DNA of 64,000 bases from Confluentibacter citreus (GCF_002807055.1 NZ_NIXN01000001.1:806001-870000), one strand, 5' to 3'. Counted from the stretch's first letter, positions 35,665 to 43,874 are shown. Program-made: numbers and translations. The notes: generated by a model not told the origin, from the sequence alone.

Positions 35665-37212
35665 TTATTTAATTTGATTACCATTTTTATCAAAAAAGTG
35701 GTATTCTAAATATGTGTAAGCGTCTCTTGGTAAAACTTTAACCCATTTTTTGTGTTCAAAAAACCATTTTGAACGTATTGATGGAAAACCTTTTGTTAAA
35801 AAGGCTGCTATAAAAGGATGTGTGTTTAAAGTCAGCTTTTTATAGTCTTTTTTTAATAATTGCTCTAGGTCTTGCGTTATTTTTGACACAATTCCTATAG
35901 GAGCTTCAACTTCCGCACCATTAATGACTCCGTCCGGATTCTCCTCGCGGGTTTCAATGTTCATTTCTGGTCGAACGCGTTGTCTTGTAATTTGTATCAA
36001 ACCAAATTTGCTAGGAGGCAATATTTTGTGTTTAGCTCTATCATCTTTCATTTCATCACGAAGGTGATTAAAGAGTTGTTGCCTGTTATCAGCATTGGTC
36101 ATATCTATAAAATCGATTACAATAATACCTCCCATATCACGCAAGCGCAATTGTCTGGCTATTTCTGTAGCAGCGATTATATTAACTTCTAGTGCTGTAT
36201 CCTCCTGGTTATTGGCTTTGTTAGATCTGTTGCCACTATTTACATCTATAACGTGTAGTGCTTCGGTGTGCTCTATAATTAAATAGGCGCCTTTTGCCAT
36301 AGATACGGTTTTACCGAAAGAGGTTTTTATTTGTCTTTCAATCCCGAATTTTTCGAATATTGGAACGTTTGCTTGATACAATTTTACTATTGATTCTTTG
36401 TTTGGTGCAATTTCTTGCACATAATCTTTTACTTGATAAAAAAGCTCTTCATCATCAACATGAATGCTTGTAAAGGTATCATTAAATATGTCTCGTAAAA
36501 TGGACGAGGCTTTATTCATTTCTCCCAATACTTTACTTGGATGATGGGCTTTAATAAGTTTTTTACACATTGCGGTCCAACGACTTAGCAAGTTTTGTAA
36601 ATCTTTGTCTAGTTCGGCTACTTTTTTGCCTTGTGCTACAGTGCGTACAATAATGCCAAACCCTGGTGGCGTTATGCTTTTTACCAATCGTTTTAATCGG
36701 TCTTTTTCTTCTTTGTCTTCTATTTTTTGTGAAATGGAAATACGGTTGGAAAAAGGCACTAAAACAATATACCTTCCAGCGATAGAAAGCTCGGAGCTTA
36801 TTCTAGGGCCTTTGGTTGATATGGGTTCTTTTACTATTTGTACCAATAGCGATTGATTTGATTTTAAGACATCGGCAATTTTGCCGTCTTTATCAATATC
36901 TTTTTCAAATGGGAAATTTTTTAAAGAGAAATCTTTTTGTTTACCTGCGCTTACATTTTTTGTGAATTTTAAAAGGGAAGGGAGCTTTGGCCCTAAATCA
37001 TGATAGTGCAAAAAAGCATCTTTATCATAACCTACATTAACAAATGCAGCATTTAAACCAGGAACAGATTTTCTAATTTTGGCTATAAACACATCACCAA
37101 CAGAAAAGTTGTTACCTCCTTCTTCTTTTTGTAATTCAATAAGTTTTCCATCTTTTAATAAGGCAAAATCAACATGCTCAGAACTAGATCTAATGATCAA
37201 TTCTTTATCCAT
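35665..37212 (-). CDS. rng: Ribonuclease E/G family endoribonuclease
   Basis: A 515-residue RNase G-like enzyme for 5'-monophosphate-dependent RNA cleavage and rRNA/mRNA processing. It has an N-terminal S1-type RNA-binding region (VGDVFIAKIRKSVPGLNAAFVNVG, about 35-130) and a DNase I-like catalytic domain with metal-binding Asp in HVIDVNSG and GGIIVIDFIDM. The Zn-link motif CPxCxG expected after the QITRQRVRPE stretch is missing: that region reads REENPDGVINGAEVEAPIG with no Cys. It probably pairs by another contact. Convergent with the reductase. Confidence 0.93.
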   Translation of the reverse strand: MDKELIIRSSSEHVDFALLKDGKLIELQKEEGGNNFSVGDVFIAKIRKSVPGLNAAFVNVGYDKDAFLHYHDLGPKLPSLLKFTKNVSAGKQKDFSLKNFPFEKDIDKDGKIADVLKSNQSLLVQIVKEPISTKGPRISSELSIAGRYIVLVPFSNRISISQKIEDKEEKDRLKRLVKSITPPGFGIIVRTVAQGKKVAELDKDLQNLLSRWTAMCKKLIKAHHPSKVLGEMNKASSILRDIFNDTFTSIHVDDEELFYQVKDYVQEIAPNKESIVKLYQANVPIFEKFGIERQIKTSFGKTVSMAKGAYLIIEHTEALHVIDVNSGNRSNKANNQEDTALEVNIIAATEIARQLRLRDMGGIIVIDFIDMTNADNRQQLFNHLRDEMKDDRAKHKILPPSKFGLIQITRQRVRPEMNIETREENPDGVINGAEVEAPIGIVSKITQDLEQLLKKDYKKLTLNTHPFIAAFLTKGFPSIRSKWFFEHKKWVKVLPRDAYTYLEYHFFDKNGNQIK

Positions 37213-37243
37213 TGAGTTAATTTTTATCCATACTTTCAGATTT

Positions 37244-37271
37244 AAGTTAAAAGTTAAAAGTTAAAAGTTAA
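37244..37271. repeat. (AAGTTAA)4 tandem repeat
   Basis: Four exact 7-bp units upstream of rng, in the 263-bp gap before the small basic protein gene. Confidence 0.85.
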
Positions 37272-37290
37272 AAAGTTTTAAGGCTTTATA

Positions 37291-37318
37291 ACCCAGAACC
37301 CAGAACCCAGAACTCAGA
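37291..37318. repeat. (ACCCAGA)4 tandem repeat
   Basis: Four 7-bp units, the last with one change (ACTCAGA), 19 bp after the AAGTTAA repeat. The sequence is unrelated but the period is the same. The rest of this gap (37319-37441) holds no gene I can see. Confidence 0.85.
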
Positions 37319-37441
37319 ACCAAACGGTACAGATGGATTATACATTATTTTTTCACAGGATTTTTTAAGTCCGTGGAGATCAATTCACGTAAAAGTTTAA
37401 TACGTTTCAAAACCTCATTTCAAAGAGCGTTTTTTAAAATC

Positions 37442-37468
37442 GAAAAAAGTAGTTTATTATAACTACTT
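37442..37468 (-). terminator. Terminator of the small basic protein gene
   Basis: Read on the minus strand: 8-bp stem AAGTAGTT/AACTACTT, 6-base loop, then TTTTTT. It starts 8 bp after the stop codon at 37476. Confidence 0.8.
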
Positions 37469-37475
37469 CTTCGAA

Positions 37476-37568
37476 TTATTTTTTCTTTTTGTGACGATTA
37501 GCGCGTCTACGTTTTTTACGCTTGTGCGTTGCAACCTTATGTCTTTTACGTTTTTTACCACTTGGCAT
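37476..37568 (-). CDS. 30-residue basic protein, AURKAIP1/COX24 (DUF1713) type
   Basis: A very short gene. The product starts MPSGKKRKRHKVATHKRKK and is almost wholly Lys, Arg and His. It matches my memory of the short Bacteroidota proteins annotated 'AURKAIP1/COX24 domain-containing', related to the C-terminal tail of mitochondrial ribosomal protein mS38. Such composition strongly suggests rRNA binding. It has its own terminator and lies 39 bp after HU on the same strand, so both may share the HU promoter. The family call is from pattern; ribosome binding is inferred. Confidence 0.8.
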   Translation of the reverse strand: MPSGKKRKRHKVATHKRKKRRRANRHKKKK

Positions 37569-37607
37569 AAATAGTATATTTTTTGATTAATAATTTATTT
37601 TAATGCG

Positions 37608-37898
37608 TTATTTTACTTCAACACTACCTTTAACACCTTCAACAAAAACTTTTGCAGGTTTAAATGCAGGGATATTATGTGCAGGAATTTTAATAGTGGT
37701 ATTTTTAGAAATATTTCTACCTGTTTTTTCTGCTCTTGTTTTAATAATGAAACTACCAAAACCTCTTAGGTAAACATTATCTCCACTTTCTAAAGAAGTT
37801 TTTACTTCTTCCATAAATGTCTCAACAGTTGCTTGAACATCTCCTTTTTCAATTCCTAATTTCTCAGAAATTTTTGCTACTATATCAGCCTTCGTCAT
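37608..37898 (-). CDS. HU/IHF-family DNA-binding protein
   Basis: A 96-residue nucleoid protein that bends DNA as a dimer. The N-terminal helices (MTKADIVAKISEKLGIEKGDVQ) and the signature GSFIIKTRAEKTGRNISKN are clear, with the beta-arm tip reading IKIPAHNIPAFKPAKVF. It is typical of Bacteroidota HU. The promoter is canonical: TTTG, 21 bp, TATATTTG on the minus strand. The small basic protein gene follows. Confidence 0.94.
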   Translation of the reverse strand: MTKADIVAKISEKLGIEKGDVQATVETFMEEVKTSLESGDNVYLRGFGSFIIKTRAEKTGRNISKNTTIKIPAHNIPAFKPAKVFVEGVKGSVEVK

Positions 37899-37940
37899 TT
37901 TTAATATTTTATTTTAGTTATTATATATTTAAAAGGGATG

Positions 37941-37973
37941 CAAATATAGGAATTAAAAATTCAATATTTCAAA
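37941..37973 (-). promoter_or_regulatory. Canonical promoter of HU (TTTG-N21-TATATTTG)
   Basis: On the minus strand TTTG occupies 37973-37970 and the -7 box TATATTTG 37948-37941, a spacing typical of the Bacteroidota housekeeping sigma factor. It leaves a leader of about 40 nt. Confidence 0.75.
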
Positions 37974-38006
37974 CCTAATTCATTAAAATTTAAGATTATA
38001 AACGTT

Positions 38007-38014
38007 TATTTTTG
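38007..38014 (+). promoter_or_regulatory. -7 box TATTTTTG of mutY
   Basis: Exact TAnnTTTG, 21 bp before the ATG at 38036. The in-frame TTG at 38012 lies within it and is not the start. Confidence 0.65.
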
Positions 38015-38035
38015 TTTGCTTCATATAATGAGTCC

Positions 38036-39076
38036 ATGACATTTTCAAAAACTTTAATTAGTTGGTATTCAAACAGTAAACGAGAACTTCCTTGGAGGCA
38101 AACCACTAACCCATATTACATTTGGTTGTCAGAAATTATTTTACAACAAACCCAAATTGTACAAGGGCAACCTTATTATGAGGCATTTTTAAAAGAGTTT
38201 CCATCTATTTTTAGCCTGGCTAATGCCCAAGAAAGTCAAGTTTTAAAATTATGGCAAGGATTGGGGTATTATTCCCGGGCAAGAAATTTACATGCTACAG
38301 CAAAGTATATCGTTAATGAGCTTAACGGTGTTTTCCCAAACACTTACCTAGAGTTATTAAAATTAAAAGGTGTGGGCGATTATACCGCAAGTGCCATTGC
38401 TTCTATTTGTTTTAATGAACCCACAGCTGTTGTTGATGGTAATGTATACAGAGTATTGTCTCGTTATTTTGGCATTGATACTCCAATAAACTCTAGCAAC
38501 GGAACCAAGGAGTTTAAGCAATTGGCGCAACAACTTATAGACAAAAATAATCCTGCAGAATTTAATCAAGCCATTATGGAATTTGGTGCCGTGCAATGTA
38601 AACCCCAAAACCCCAATTGTAGTGTTTGTCCTTTTCAAGAAAGTTGTGCCGCTCTACAAAACAATCGAGTTTCAGAATTACCGGTTAAGATTAAAGCAGC
38701 CAAAGCCAAAAAGAAATATTTTAATTTTTTGGTTTTAGTTTCAGAAGATAATAAGACTATTTTAGAAAAAAGAAAGGAGAAAGGTATATGGCAGAACTTG
38801 TATCAATTTCCCTTAGTTGAAACACTGCAAGAAAATGATTATGATAATTTTTTACCGCTAATTAAAAACCATCATTTATTAAAAGGAATAGCTTTTGAAC
38901 TCACACAATATAATAAGGACACTATAATCCACAAACTGTCACACCAACATTTGTATACTAAATTTTGGATTGTAAATATGAATGCACCCTTAGCCAATGG
39001 TATTCCCGTAAGCGAAGTTCGTAATTATGCCGTACCTATTGTCATAGGGAATTTTATAGAAGTCTTTAATTTTTAA
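38036..39076 (+). CDS. mutY: A/G-specific adenine glycosylase
   Basis: A 346-residue DNA glycosylase that removes A opposite 8-oxoG. It has an N-terminal catalytic domain (LPWRQTTNPYYIWLSEIILQQTQ), the HhH motif LKLKGVGDYTASAIAS with the catalytic Asp in AVVDGNVYRVLSR, and a 4Fe-4S cluster site C-x6-C-x2-C-x5-C (CKPQNPNCSVCPFQESC). A C-terminal NUDIX-like domain (about 225-345) reads 8-oxoG. The ATG start was chosen over an upstream TTG inside the promoter. It heads the mutY-ssb-gldE-gldD cluster familiar from flavobacteria. Confidence 0.95.
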   Translation: MTFSKTLISWYSNSKRELPWRQTTNPYYIWLSEIILQQTQIVQGQPYYEAFLKEFPSIFSLANAQESQVLKLWQGLGYYSRARNLHATAKYIVNELNGVFPNTYLELLKLKGVGDYTASAIASICFNEPTAVVDGNVYRVLSRYFGIDTPINSSNGTKEFKQLAQQLIDKNNPAEFNQAIMEFGAVQCKPQNPNCSVCPFQESCAALQNNRVSELPVKIKAAKAKKKYFNFLVLVSEDNKTILEKRKEKGIWQNLYQFPLVETLQENDYDNFLPLIKNHHLLKGIAFELTQYNKDTIIHKLSHQHLYTKFWIVNMNAPLANGIPVSEVRNYAVPIVIGNFIEVFNF

Positions 39077-39136
39077 TAGAATCCTATTGGCTATCATAAT
39101 TTTTTACTAATTTTAAAAAAATGATGTGCAATTGAG

Positions 39137-39144
39137 TAATTTTG
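39137..39144 (+). promoter_or_regulatory. -7 box TAATTTTG of ssb
   Basis: Exact TAnnTTTG, 22 bp before the ssb ATG, in the 90-bp gap after mutY. It gives ssb-gldE-gldD a promoter of their own. Confidence 0.65.
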
Positions 39145-39166
39145 CTATTCTATAAATAAAACGATT

Positions 39167-39619
39167 ATGTCTGGTACATTAAATAAAGTGATGCTAATTG
39201 GGCATTTAGGCGATGAAGTGAAAATGCATTATTTTGAAGGCGGTGGTTGTGTTGGTCGTTTTCCATTGGCGACAAATGAAACCTACACAAGCAAACAAAC
39301 CAATGAGCGTATTACAAATACCGAGTGGCACAACATTGTGGTAAGAAATAAAGGTGCTGAAATATGTGAAAAGTATTTAAGCAAAGGCGATAAGGTTTAT
39401 ATTGAAGGCCGGTTAAAAACCAGAAAATGGCAAGATGAAAGTGGGCAAGATCGTTATTCTACCGAAATTCAATGTACGGATTTCACGTTTTTAACAACTA
39501 AAAAAGAAAGTGAAGGTACTGCATCATCAGGTGCTGCAACGGTGCCAAAACCTGAACCAATAAAACATAAGGTTAATGAGCCACCCATTGAAGATGAAGA
39601 AGATGATCTTCCTTTTTAA
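39167..39619 (+). CDS. ssb: Single-stranded DNA-binding protein
   Basis: A 150-residue OB-fold protein that coats ssDNA as a tetramer. The OB domain is at about residues 1-112 (LNKVMLIGHLGDEVKMHYF, TEWHNIVVRNKGAEICEKYLSKGDKVYIEG in outline), with a flexible linker and the acidic partner-binding tail EEDDLPF at the C-terminus. It lies between mutY and gldE, with 44 bp to gldE. A genome may hold further ssb copies; this one has all features of a main SSB. Confidence 0.95.
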   Translation: MSGTLNKVMLIGHLGDEVKMHYFEGGGCVGRFPLATNETYTSKQTNERITNTEWHNIVVRNKGAEICEKYLSKGDKVYIEGRLKTRKWQDESGQDRYSTEIQCTDFTFLTTKKESEGTASSGAATVPKPEPIKHKVNEPPIEDEEDDLPF

Positions 39620-39663
39620 TTATATTTGAATTGCTTTTATTTGTTTAACTAATACCAAAGTAT

Positions 39664-40974
39664 TTGGACCCCGACCCCCCGAGTTTTAATTTATTAATGA
39701 TGGCAGTTGATTTTTCAATTGTTGCTGGTTTTGTTTTAATGTTTGTGTTGTTAGCGTGTTCTGCACTTATTTCTGGTGCCGAAGTGGCTATGTTTTCTCT
39801 TACCAAAACAGATATTGAAGATGGTCTCGATAAGAAATCAAAACCCATTCAAATTATATCCAAACTTTTAGAACGCCCAAAGAAATTATCGGCTACCATT
39901 CTAGTAGCCAATATTTTTATAAATATGAGTATCGTTATTTTATTTGCTTATTTGGGAGGTTTTTTATTTAAAGATATGGTATCACCCACTTTAAGATTAT
40001 TTATAGAAGTTGTTATTATTGCCTTTTTAATCTTGTTGTTTGGGGAAATTTTACCAAAAATGTATGCCAGCAGAAACAAATTAAAATTTGTAACGTTTAT
40101 GGCCTATCCACTAAGTGTTTTAGATGTGGTTTTCTCGCCTTTAAGTCTGCCCATGCGACGTTTCACAATAGCAATCCATAATAAATTAGGGAAGCAAAAA
40201 GCCAATTTAAATGTCGATCAACTATCGGAGGCCCTGAAATTAACGAGCGAACACGATACGACCAAGGAGGAACAAAAAATATTGCAAGGCATTGTGTCTT
40301 TTGGAAATACAGACACCAAACAGGTTATGCGACCTAGAATAGACATTTTTGCGCTTAATATCGACCAAGAATATTCGGAGGTCATGGCAGAAATCATCGA
40401 AAACGGTTACTCAAGAATCCCTGTTTATAAAGATAATATTGATCAAATTGTTGGCATTCTTTATGTAAAAGATTTATTGCCATATATAGATAGAAAAGAA
40501 TTTGATTGGACAAGCTTAATGCGGGATCCATTTTTTGTTCCTGAAAAGAAAAAGTTAGACGATTTAATGGCGGAATTTCAGCATAAAAAAGTACATCTAG
40601 CTGTTGTGGTTGATGAGTACGGAGGCACATCTGGATTGGTTTCTTTAGAAGATATTATTGAGGAAATAGTTGGAGATATTAGCGATGAATTTGATGAGGA
40701 AGATATAACCTATTCAAAATTAGATGAAAACAATTATATTTTTGATGGAAAAACAGCGTTAAAGGATTTTTATAAAATTTTAAAGATTGAAGAAACCAAT
40801 GTTTTTGAAAACCACAAAGGTGAGGCAGAAACCGTTGCGGGGTTTGTTCTGGAAATATTAGGAAGTTTCCCAAAGCAGGGCACAAAAACAAATTTTAAAA
40901 ATTACGTTTTTACTATTGAAGCTTTAGATAAAAAGCGAATAAAGCTTGTTAAATTAACGATACTTAATGACTAA
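39664..40974 (+). CDS. gldE: Gliding motility-associated protein GldE (DUF21/CBS/CorC)
   Basis: A 436-residue inner-membrane protein. A DUF21/CNNM transmembrane domain (about 15-190, ALISGAEVAMFSLTKTDIE) is followed by two CBS domains (about 205-330) and a CorC_HlyC domain (about 345-430). In flavobacteria GldE supports gliding and type IX secretion and can partly replace gldD loss. I place the start at the TTG (39664) because the product then begins with DPDPPS, which I recall as usual for GldE; otherwise ATG at 39697. Its end overlaps gldD by 8 bp, so translation is coupled. Confidence 0.9.
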   Translation: MDPDPPSFNLLMMAVDFSIVAGFVLMFVLLACSALISGAEVAMFSLTKTDIEDGLDKKSKPIQIISKLLERPKKLSATILVANIFINMSIVILFAYLGGFLFKDMVSPTLRLFIEVVIIAFLILLFGEILPKMYASRNKLKFVTFMAYPLSVLDVVFSPLSLPMRRFTIAIHNKLGKQKANLNVDQLSEALKLTSEHDTTKEEQKILQGIVSFGNTDTKQVMRPRIDIFALNIDQEYSEVMAEIIENGYSRIPVYKDNIDQIVGILYVKDLLPYIDRKEFDWTSLMRDPFFVPEKKKLDDLMAEFQHKKVHLAVVVDEYGGTSGLVSLEDIIEEIVGDISDEFDEEDITYSKLDENNYIFDGKTALKDFYKILKIEETNVFENHKGEAETVAGFVLEILGSFPKQGTKTNFKNYVFTIEALDKKRIKLVKLTILND

Positions 40975-41551
40975 AACTTTTTATTTCTTATTGTTGGTTG
41001 CTATATGTTTTTCTTGTGGCGACCATGTTGTGCCAAAACCCAATGCCTATTTAAGGTTAGAGTATCCAGAGGCAGAATATGTGGAATCTCAAGGCGAAGC
41101 GCCATTCTCATTTGAAGTGAATCAATTGGCCACTAAAATAACAGCAAAAGCTATAGAAAGTACTACAGAAAGTTATGGCGTTAATATTGAATACCCAACA
41201 TTAAAAGGCACCATATTTTTAACGTATAAATCTATAGATAACAATCCAGATAATTTAATGGATTTTTTGCGCGATGCTCAAAAATTCACAACAGAACATA
41301 TGATTAAAGCAGATGAAATCCCTGTTTACCCTTATGAAAATAAAGAGAAAAAAGTATATGGCATGTTTTCAGAATTAAAAGGCGATGTAGCATCACAAGC
41401 ACAGTTTTATGTAACCGATAGTATAAATCATTTTTTAACGGGCTCGCTTTATTTTTATGCCAAACCCAATTATGATTCTATTTTGCCCGCAGCAAATTAT
41501 TTAGGAAAAGATATTAAGCACATTATGGAAACGGTCAAGTGGAAAGAATAA
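40967..41551 (+). CDS. gldD: Gliding motility lipoprotein GldD
   Basis: A 194-residue lipoprotein with lipobox AICFSC (Cys17). The mature start DHVVPKPNAYLRLEYPEAEY is the family signature. GldD is needed for flavobacterial gliding and for function of the type IX secretion machinery; its molecular job is not settled. The overlap with gldE and the mutY-ssb context confirm the assignment. The gene converges with a small lipoprotein gene 9 bp away. Confidence 0.92.
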   Translation: MTKTFYFLLLVAICFSCGDHVVPKPNAYLRLEYPEAEYVESQGEAPFSFEVNQLATKITAKAIESTTESYGVNIEYPTLKGTIFLTYKSIDNNPDNLMDFLRDAQKFTTEHMIKADEIPVYPYENKEKKVYGMFSELKGDVASQAQFYVTDSINHFLTGSLYFYAKPNYDSILPAANYLGKDIKHIMETVKWKE

Positions 41552-41560
41552 ATGCCTGAT

Positions 41561-41986
41561 TTATTTTAAAAGTTCTTGAGCATTTTTGATACTTGAATTC
41601 ATTTTATCCCGTAGTGCTTTTACTTTAGCTTCTTCTTCATCTAAAAACCTTTGCTTTTCGTCTGTCAAAGGCTTTCCTTTCAAAATTTCATCAGAATCAA
41701 AACGTTCACCAAAGCCTTTCATCCAATCCATCATTCCCTTATGGGAATCTTTTAAATCTTGGTTAGCATTCACAAGAGTTTCCGTAGAATCGGTTTCTTT
41801 TATTTTTTCATCAATTTGACTTATTAAATTACCAATGGTTCCCATTTTTGGCATGACTTCGTCATGAACTGCCAAAACCTCTTGCATTTGGGATTTTTCA
41901 TTAGTTGATTCTTTGTTTTCATTTTTACAGCTAGTTGCTATAAATAACACAAACATGGTGATAATTGTAAATTTTAATTGTTTCAT
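41561..41986 (-). CDS. Small helical lipoprotein of unknown function
   Basis: A 141-residue lipoprotein: signal peptide MKQLKFTIITMFVLFIATSC sets the start at 41986 rather than an earlier in-frame ATG. The mature part is charged and mostly helical (HDEVMPKMGTIGNLISQIDEKI, EEEAKVKALRDKMNSSIKNA), and a central MMDWMKGFGERF is well conserved in my memory of Bacteroidota lipoproteins sometimes named 'viral A-type inclusion protein'. Function unknown. An exact -7 box lies 22 bp upstream. Confidence 0.75.
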   Translation of the reverse strand: MKQLKFTIITMFVLFIATSCKNENKESTNEKSQMQEVLAVHDEVMPKMGTIGNLISQIDEKIKETDSTETLVNANQDLKDSHKGMMDWMKGFGERFDSDEILKGKPLTDEKQRFLDEEEAKVKALRDKMNSSIKNAQELLK

Positions 41987-42007
41987 TTTATTGAAATTTA
42001 GTGCAAA

Positions 42008-42015
42008 CAAAGTTA
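42008..42015 (-). promoter_or_regulatory. -7 box TAACTTTG of the helical lipoprotein
   Basis: Exact TAnnTTTG on the minus strand, 21 bp before the ATG at 41986. Confidence 0.6.
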
Positions 42016-42169
42016 AGAAATAAAGCAAATACACTTATTGCTTTGCTTGTTTATGTTTTTACTTCAACCGGCAAATGCTTTATTATTATACATTTAATAC
42101 CTAAAAATTATTATAAGACATATTTTTTTACGAACTTTAGTAGATTAGTAATTATCAAAATTTAGCATT

Positions 42170-42625
42170 ATGAAATCTTCTGCATCCGTAGCACTTAAAT
42201 ATGGGGTTTTTACAGCACTTATATTAATCATATATTTTTTAGCCTTAAAAGTTGTAGGTCTTCATAATAACCCATGGTTTAGAATTTTTAACGGACCTAT
42301 AATGGCTTATGCCATTTATGTGGCTATTAAAAATTATAAGATTGCCAGTGGTGATGAATTTGATTATGGTAGTGGTTTTAAAACTGGGCTTTCAACCGGA
42401 TTTATAGCAACCGTTTTATTTGCTGGATTTATGTGCATTTATATGTTTTACTTAGATACTGCATTTACCAATAATTTACTTAGAAATTGGTTCTCTGATT
42501 TTGATTATGGAAGTGGTATTTTAGTTTTCATAATTATAATAGAAGGACTGGCATCTACAGTTGTTTTAACACTTACCTGCATGCAACTTTTTAAAAATAG
42601 CAGAAATATTCTTCAAAACAAATAA
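42170..42625 (+). CDS. DUF4199 family membrane protein
   Basis: A 151-residue inner-membrane protein with four hydrophobic helices (about 10-30, 37-55, 72-95, 118-142). The cytoplasmic loop FDYGSGFKTGLSTGF is typical of DUF4199 proteins of Bacteroidota. No function is established. It stands alone between a divergent lipoprotein gene and the rplU promoter, which begins 5 bp after its stop, with no terminator in between. Confidence 0.8.
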   Translation: MKSSASVALKYGVFTALILIIYFLALKVVGLHNNPWFRIFNGPIMAYAIYVAIKNYKIASGDEFDYGSGFKTGLSTGFIATVLFAGFMCIYMFYLDTAFTNNLLRNWFSDFDYGSGILVFIIIIEGLASTVVLTLTCMQLFKNSRNILQNK

Positions 42626-42629
42626 AACA

Positions 42630-42660
42630 TTTGCAGTTTAATTAATTAGCAGTATATTTG
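42630..42660 (+). promoter_or_regulatory. Canonical promoter of rplU-rpmA (TTTG-N19-TATATTTG)
   Basis: TTTG at 42630-42633 and TATATTTG at 42653-42660 with 19 bp between them: the textbook Bacteroidota promoter. The leader of about 58 nt contains a GC-rich hairpin. Confidence 0.8.
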
Positions 42661-42665
42661 CACCC

Positions 42666-42685
42666 GCCTTTGCCTACGGGCAGGC
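42666..42685. repeat. GC-rich REP-like hairpin in the rplU leader
   Basis: GCC-TT-TGCC-TACG-GGCA-GGC forms a 7-bp stem with a 2-base bulge and a 4-base loop. It resembles the CCTGCC...GGCAGG palindromes common in flavobacterial intergenic DNA. Alternatively it is part of an autoregulatory leader for L21. It starts right at the predicted mRNA 5' end. Confidence 0.5.
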
Positions 42686-42723
42686 TCATTTTTGAACAAA
42701 ATTAATTAATAAAACGTTACGCT

Positions 42724-43389
42724 ATGTACGCAATTGTAGAGATAGCAGGGCAACAATTTAAAGTTGTAAAAGACCAAAAAGTTTTTGTTCACCGTTTACA
42801 AACAGAAGAAGGAAAGCAAGTCGCTTTTGATAATGTTCTTCTTATTGGTGATGGTGACAATGTAACTGTAGGCGCCCCAGCTATAGACGGAGCTCAAGTA
42901 GGAGCAAAAGTCATAAAGCACCTTAAAGGTGATAAAGTCATTGTTTTCAAAAAGAAAAGACGTAAAGGTTACCGTGTTAAAAACGGTCACCGTCAATCTT
43001 TAACTGAAATCATCATTGAAAGCATTGCTGCTTCAGGAGCTAAAAAAGCTGCTAAAGCTGAAAAAGTTGCACCAGCAAAAGTTGAAGCTGCTGCACCAAA
43101 AACAGAAGCTAAACCAGCTGCTAAAAAAGCTACGTCATCTAAAGCAGATGATTTGAAAAAAGTGGAAGGTATTGGTCCTAAAATAGCTGAAACATTAGCA
43201 GAAGCAGGAATCACTACGTTTGCTGAATTAGCAAAAACAGATGCTGCTAAGATTGCTGAAATTATTTCAGATGTTCGTGGAAACCACGTAACAGATACTT
43301 GGCCAGCACAAGCACAATTAGCTGCTGATGGTAAGTGGGACGAGCTAAAAAAATGGCAAGACGAATTAAATGGCGGGAAAGCTGAATAA
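42724..43389 (+). CDS. rplU: 50S ribosomal protein L21 with C-terminal helix-hairpin-helix extension
   Basis: A 221-residue protein, twice the usual L21 length. Residues 1-105 are a normal L21 (MYAIVEIAGQQFKVVKDQK, FKKKRRKGYRVKNGHRQ), an assembly and 23S rRNA-binding protein. Residues about 106-140 are an Ala/Lys/Pro linker, and 141-221 a helix-hairpin-helix-like domain (LKKVEGIGPKIAETLAEAG) that could bind nucleic acid. To my knowledge the extension is seen in other Bacteroidota, with unknown role. It is cotranscribed with rpmA, 38 bp apart. Confidence 0.95.
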   Translation: MYAIVEIAGQQFKVVKDQKVFVHRLQTEEGKQVAFDNVLLIGDGDNVTVGAPAIDGAQVGAKVIKHLKGDKVIVFKKKRRKGYRVKNGHRQSLTEIIIESIAASGAKKAAKAEKVAPAKVEAAAPKTEAKPAAKKATSSKADDLKKVEGIGPKIAETLAEAGITTFAELAKTDAAKIAEIISDVRGNHVTDTWPAQAQLAADGKWDELKKWQDELNGGKAE

Positions 43390-43427
43390 GCTAACCGATA
43401 AGTTTAACAATATAAAAGCTTAAGACA

Positions 43428-43688
43428 ATGGCACATAAAAAAGGAGTCGGAAGTTCTAAAAACGGTAGAGAATCAGAATCAAAACGCTTAGGTGTTAAGA
43501 TTTTTGGTGGTCAAGCTGCACTAGCTGGAAACATTATCGTAAGACAAAGAGGAAATACACATCACCCAGGCGAGAATGTATATTCATCAAAAGATCACAC
43601 ATTACACGCTTATGTTGATGGCGTTGTAAAATTTTCAAAGAAAAAGGATAACAAATCTTATGTTTCTATCGAGCCTTTTGAGGTTTAA
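43428..43688 (+). CDS. rpmA: 50S ribosomal protein L27
   Basis: An 86-residue basic protein near the peptidyl-transferase centre. It starts [19 protein letters not shown] after the Met, with no cleavable N-terminal extension such as Firmicutes have, and continues [22 protein letters not shown]. Length and order after rplU are standard. A strong terminator ends the operon. Confidence 0.97.
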   Translation: MAHKKGVGSSKNGRESESKRLGVKIFGGQAALAGNIIVRQRGNTHHPGENVYSSKDHTLHAYVDGVVKFSKKKDNKSYVSIEPFEV

Positions 43689-43710
43689 GAAATAATTTTC
43701 TTTTTAAAGA

Positions 43711-43745
43711 AAAAGCCCTTTCTGTTTTCAGAAAGGGCTTTTTTA
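43711..43745 (+). terminator. Intrinsic terminator of rplU-rpmA
   Basis: A 14-bp perfect stem (AAAAGCCCTTTCTG/CAGAAAGGGCTTTT) with a 4-base loop and a T run. Confidence 0.95.
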
Positions 43746-43819
43746 TTTCAAACATCTTTTCCTGAATATGTATTAAATGTTAAATAATTGCAAAATAGGG
43801 TGCTTTTTCCTTGATAATT

Positions 43820-43874
43820 TAACAGTAACATAAAAATCGTTTAAAATGCTTTATTGAGCTATTTTGTTATTTCG
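43820..43874 (+). promoter_or_regulatory. Pho-box-like promoter P5
   Basis: Units start at 43820 (TAACAGT), 43831 (TAAAAAT) and 43842 (TAAAATG) in 11-bp phase. The last is 25 bp before the weak -7-like TTATTTCG (43867-43874). It is less conserved than P1-P4 but the geometry is the same. It precedes the TonB receptor at 43902. Confidence 0.45.

Noticed and set aside
37244-37318. Heptamer repeats as replication iterons or an origin
   Set aside because: No DnaA boxes, no dnaA or parA/parB and no replication initiator gene nearby; the two repeat families are unrelated.
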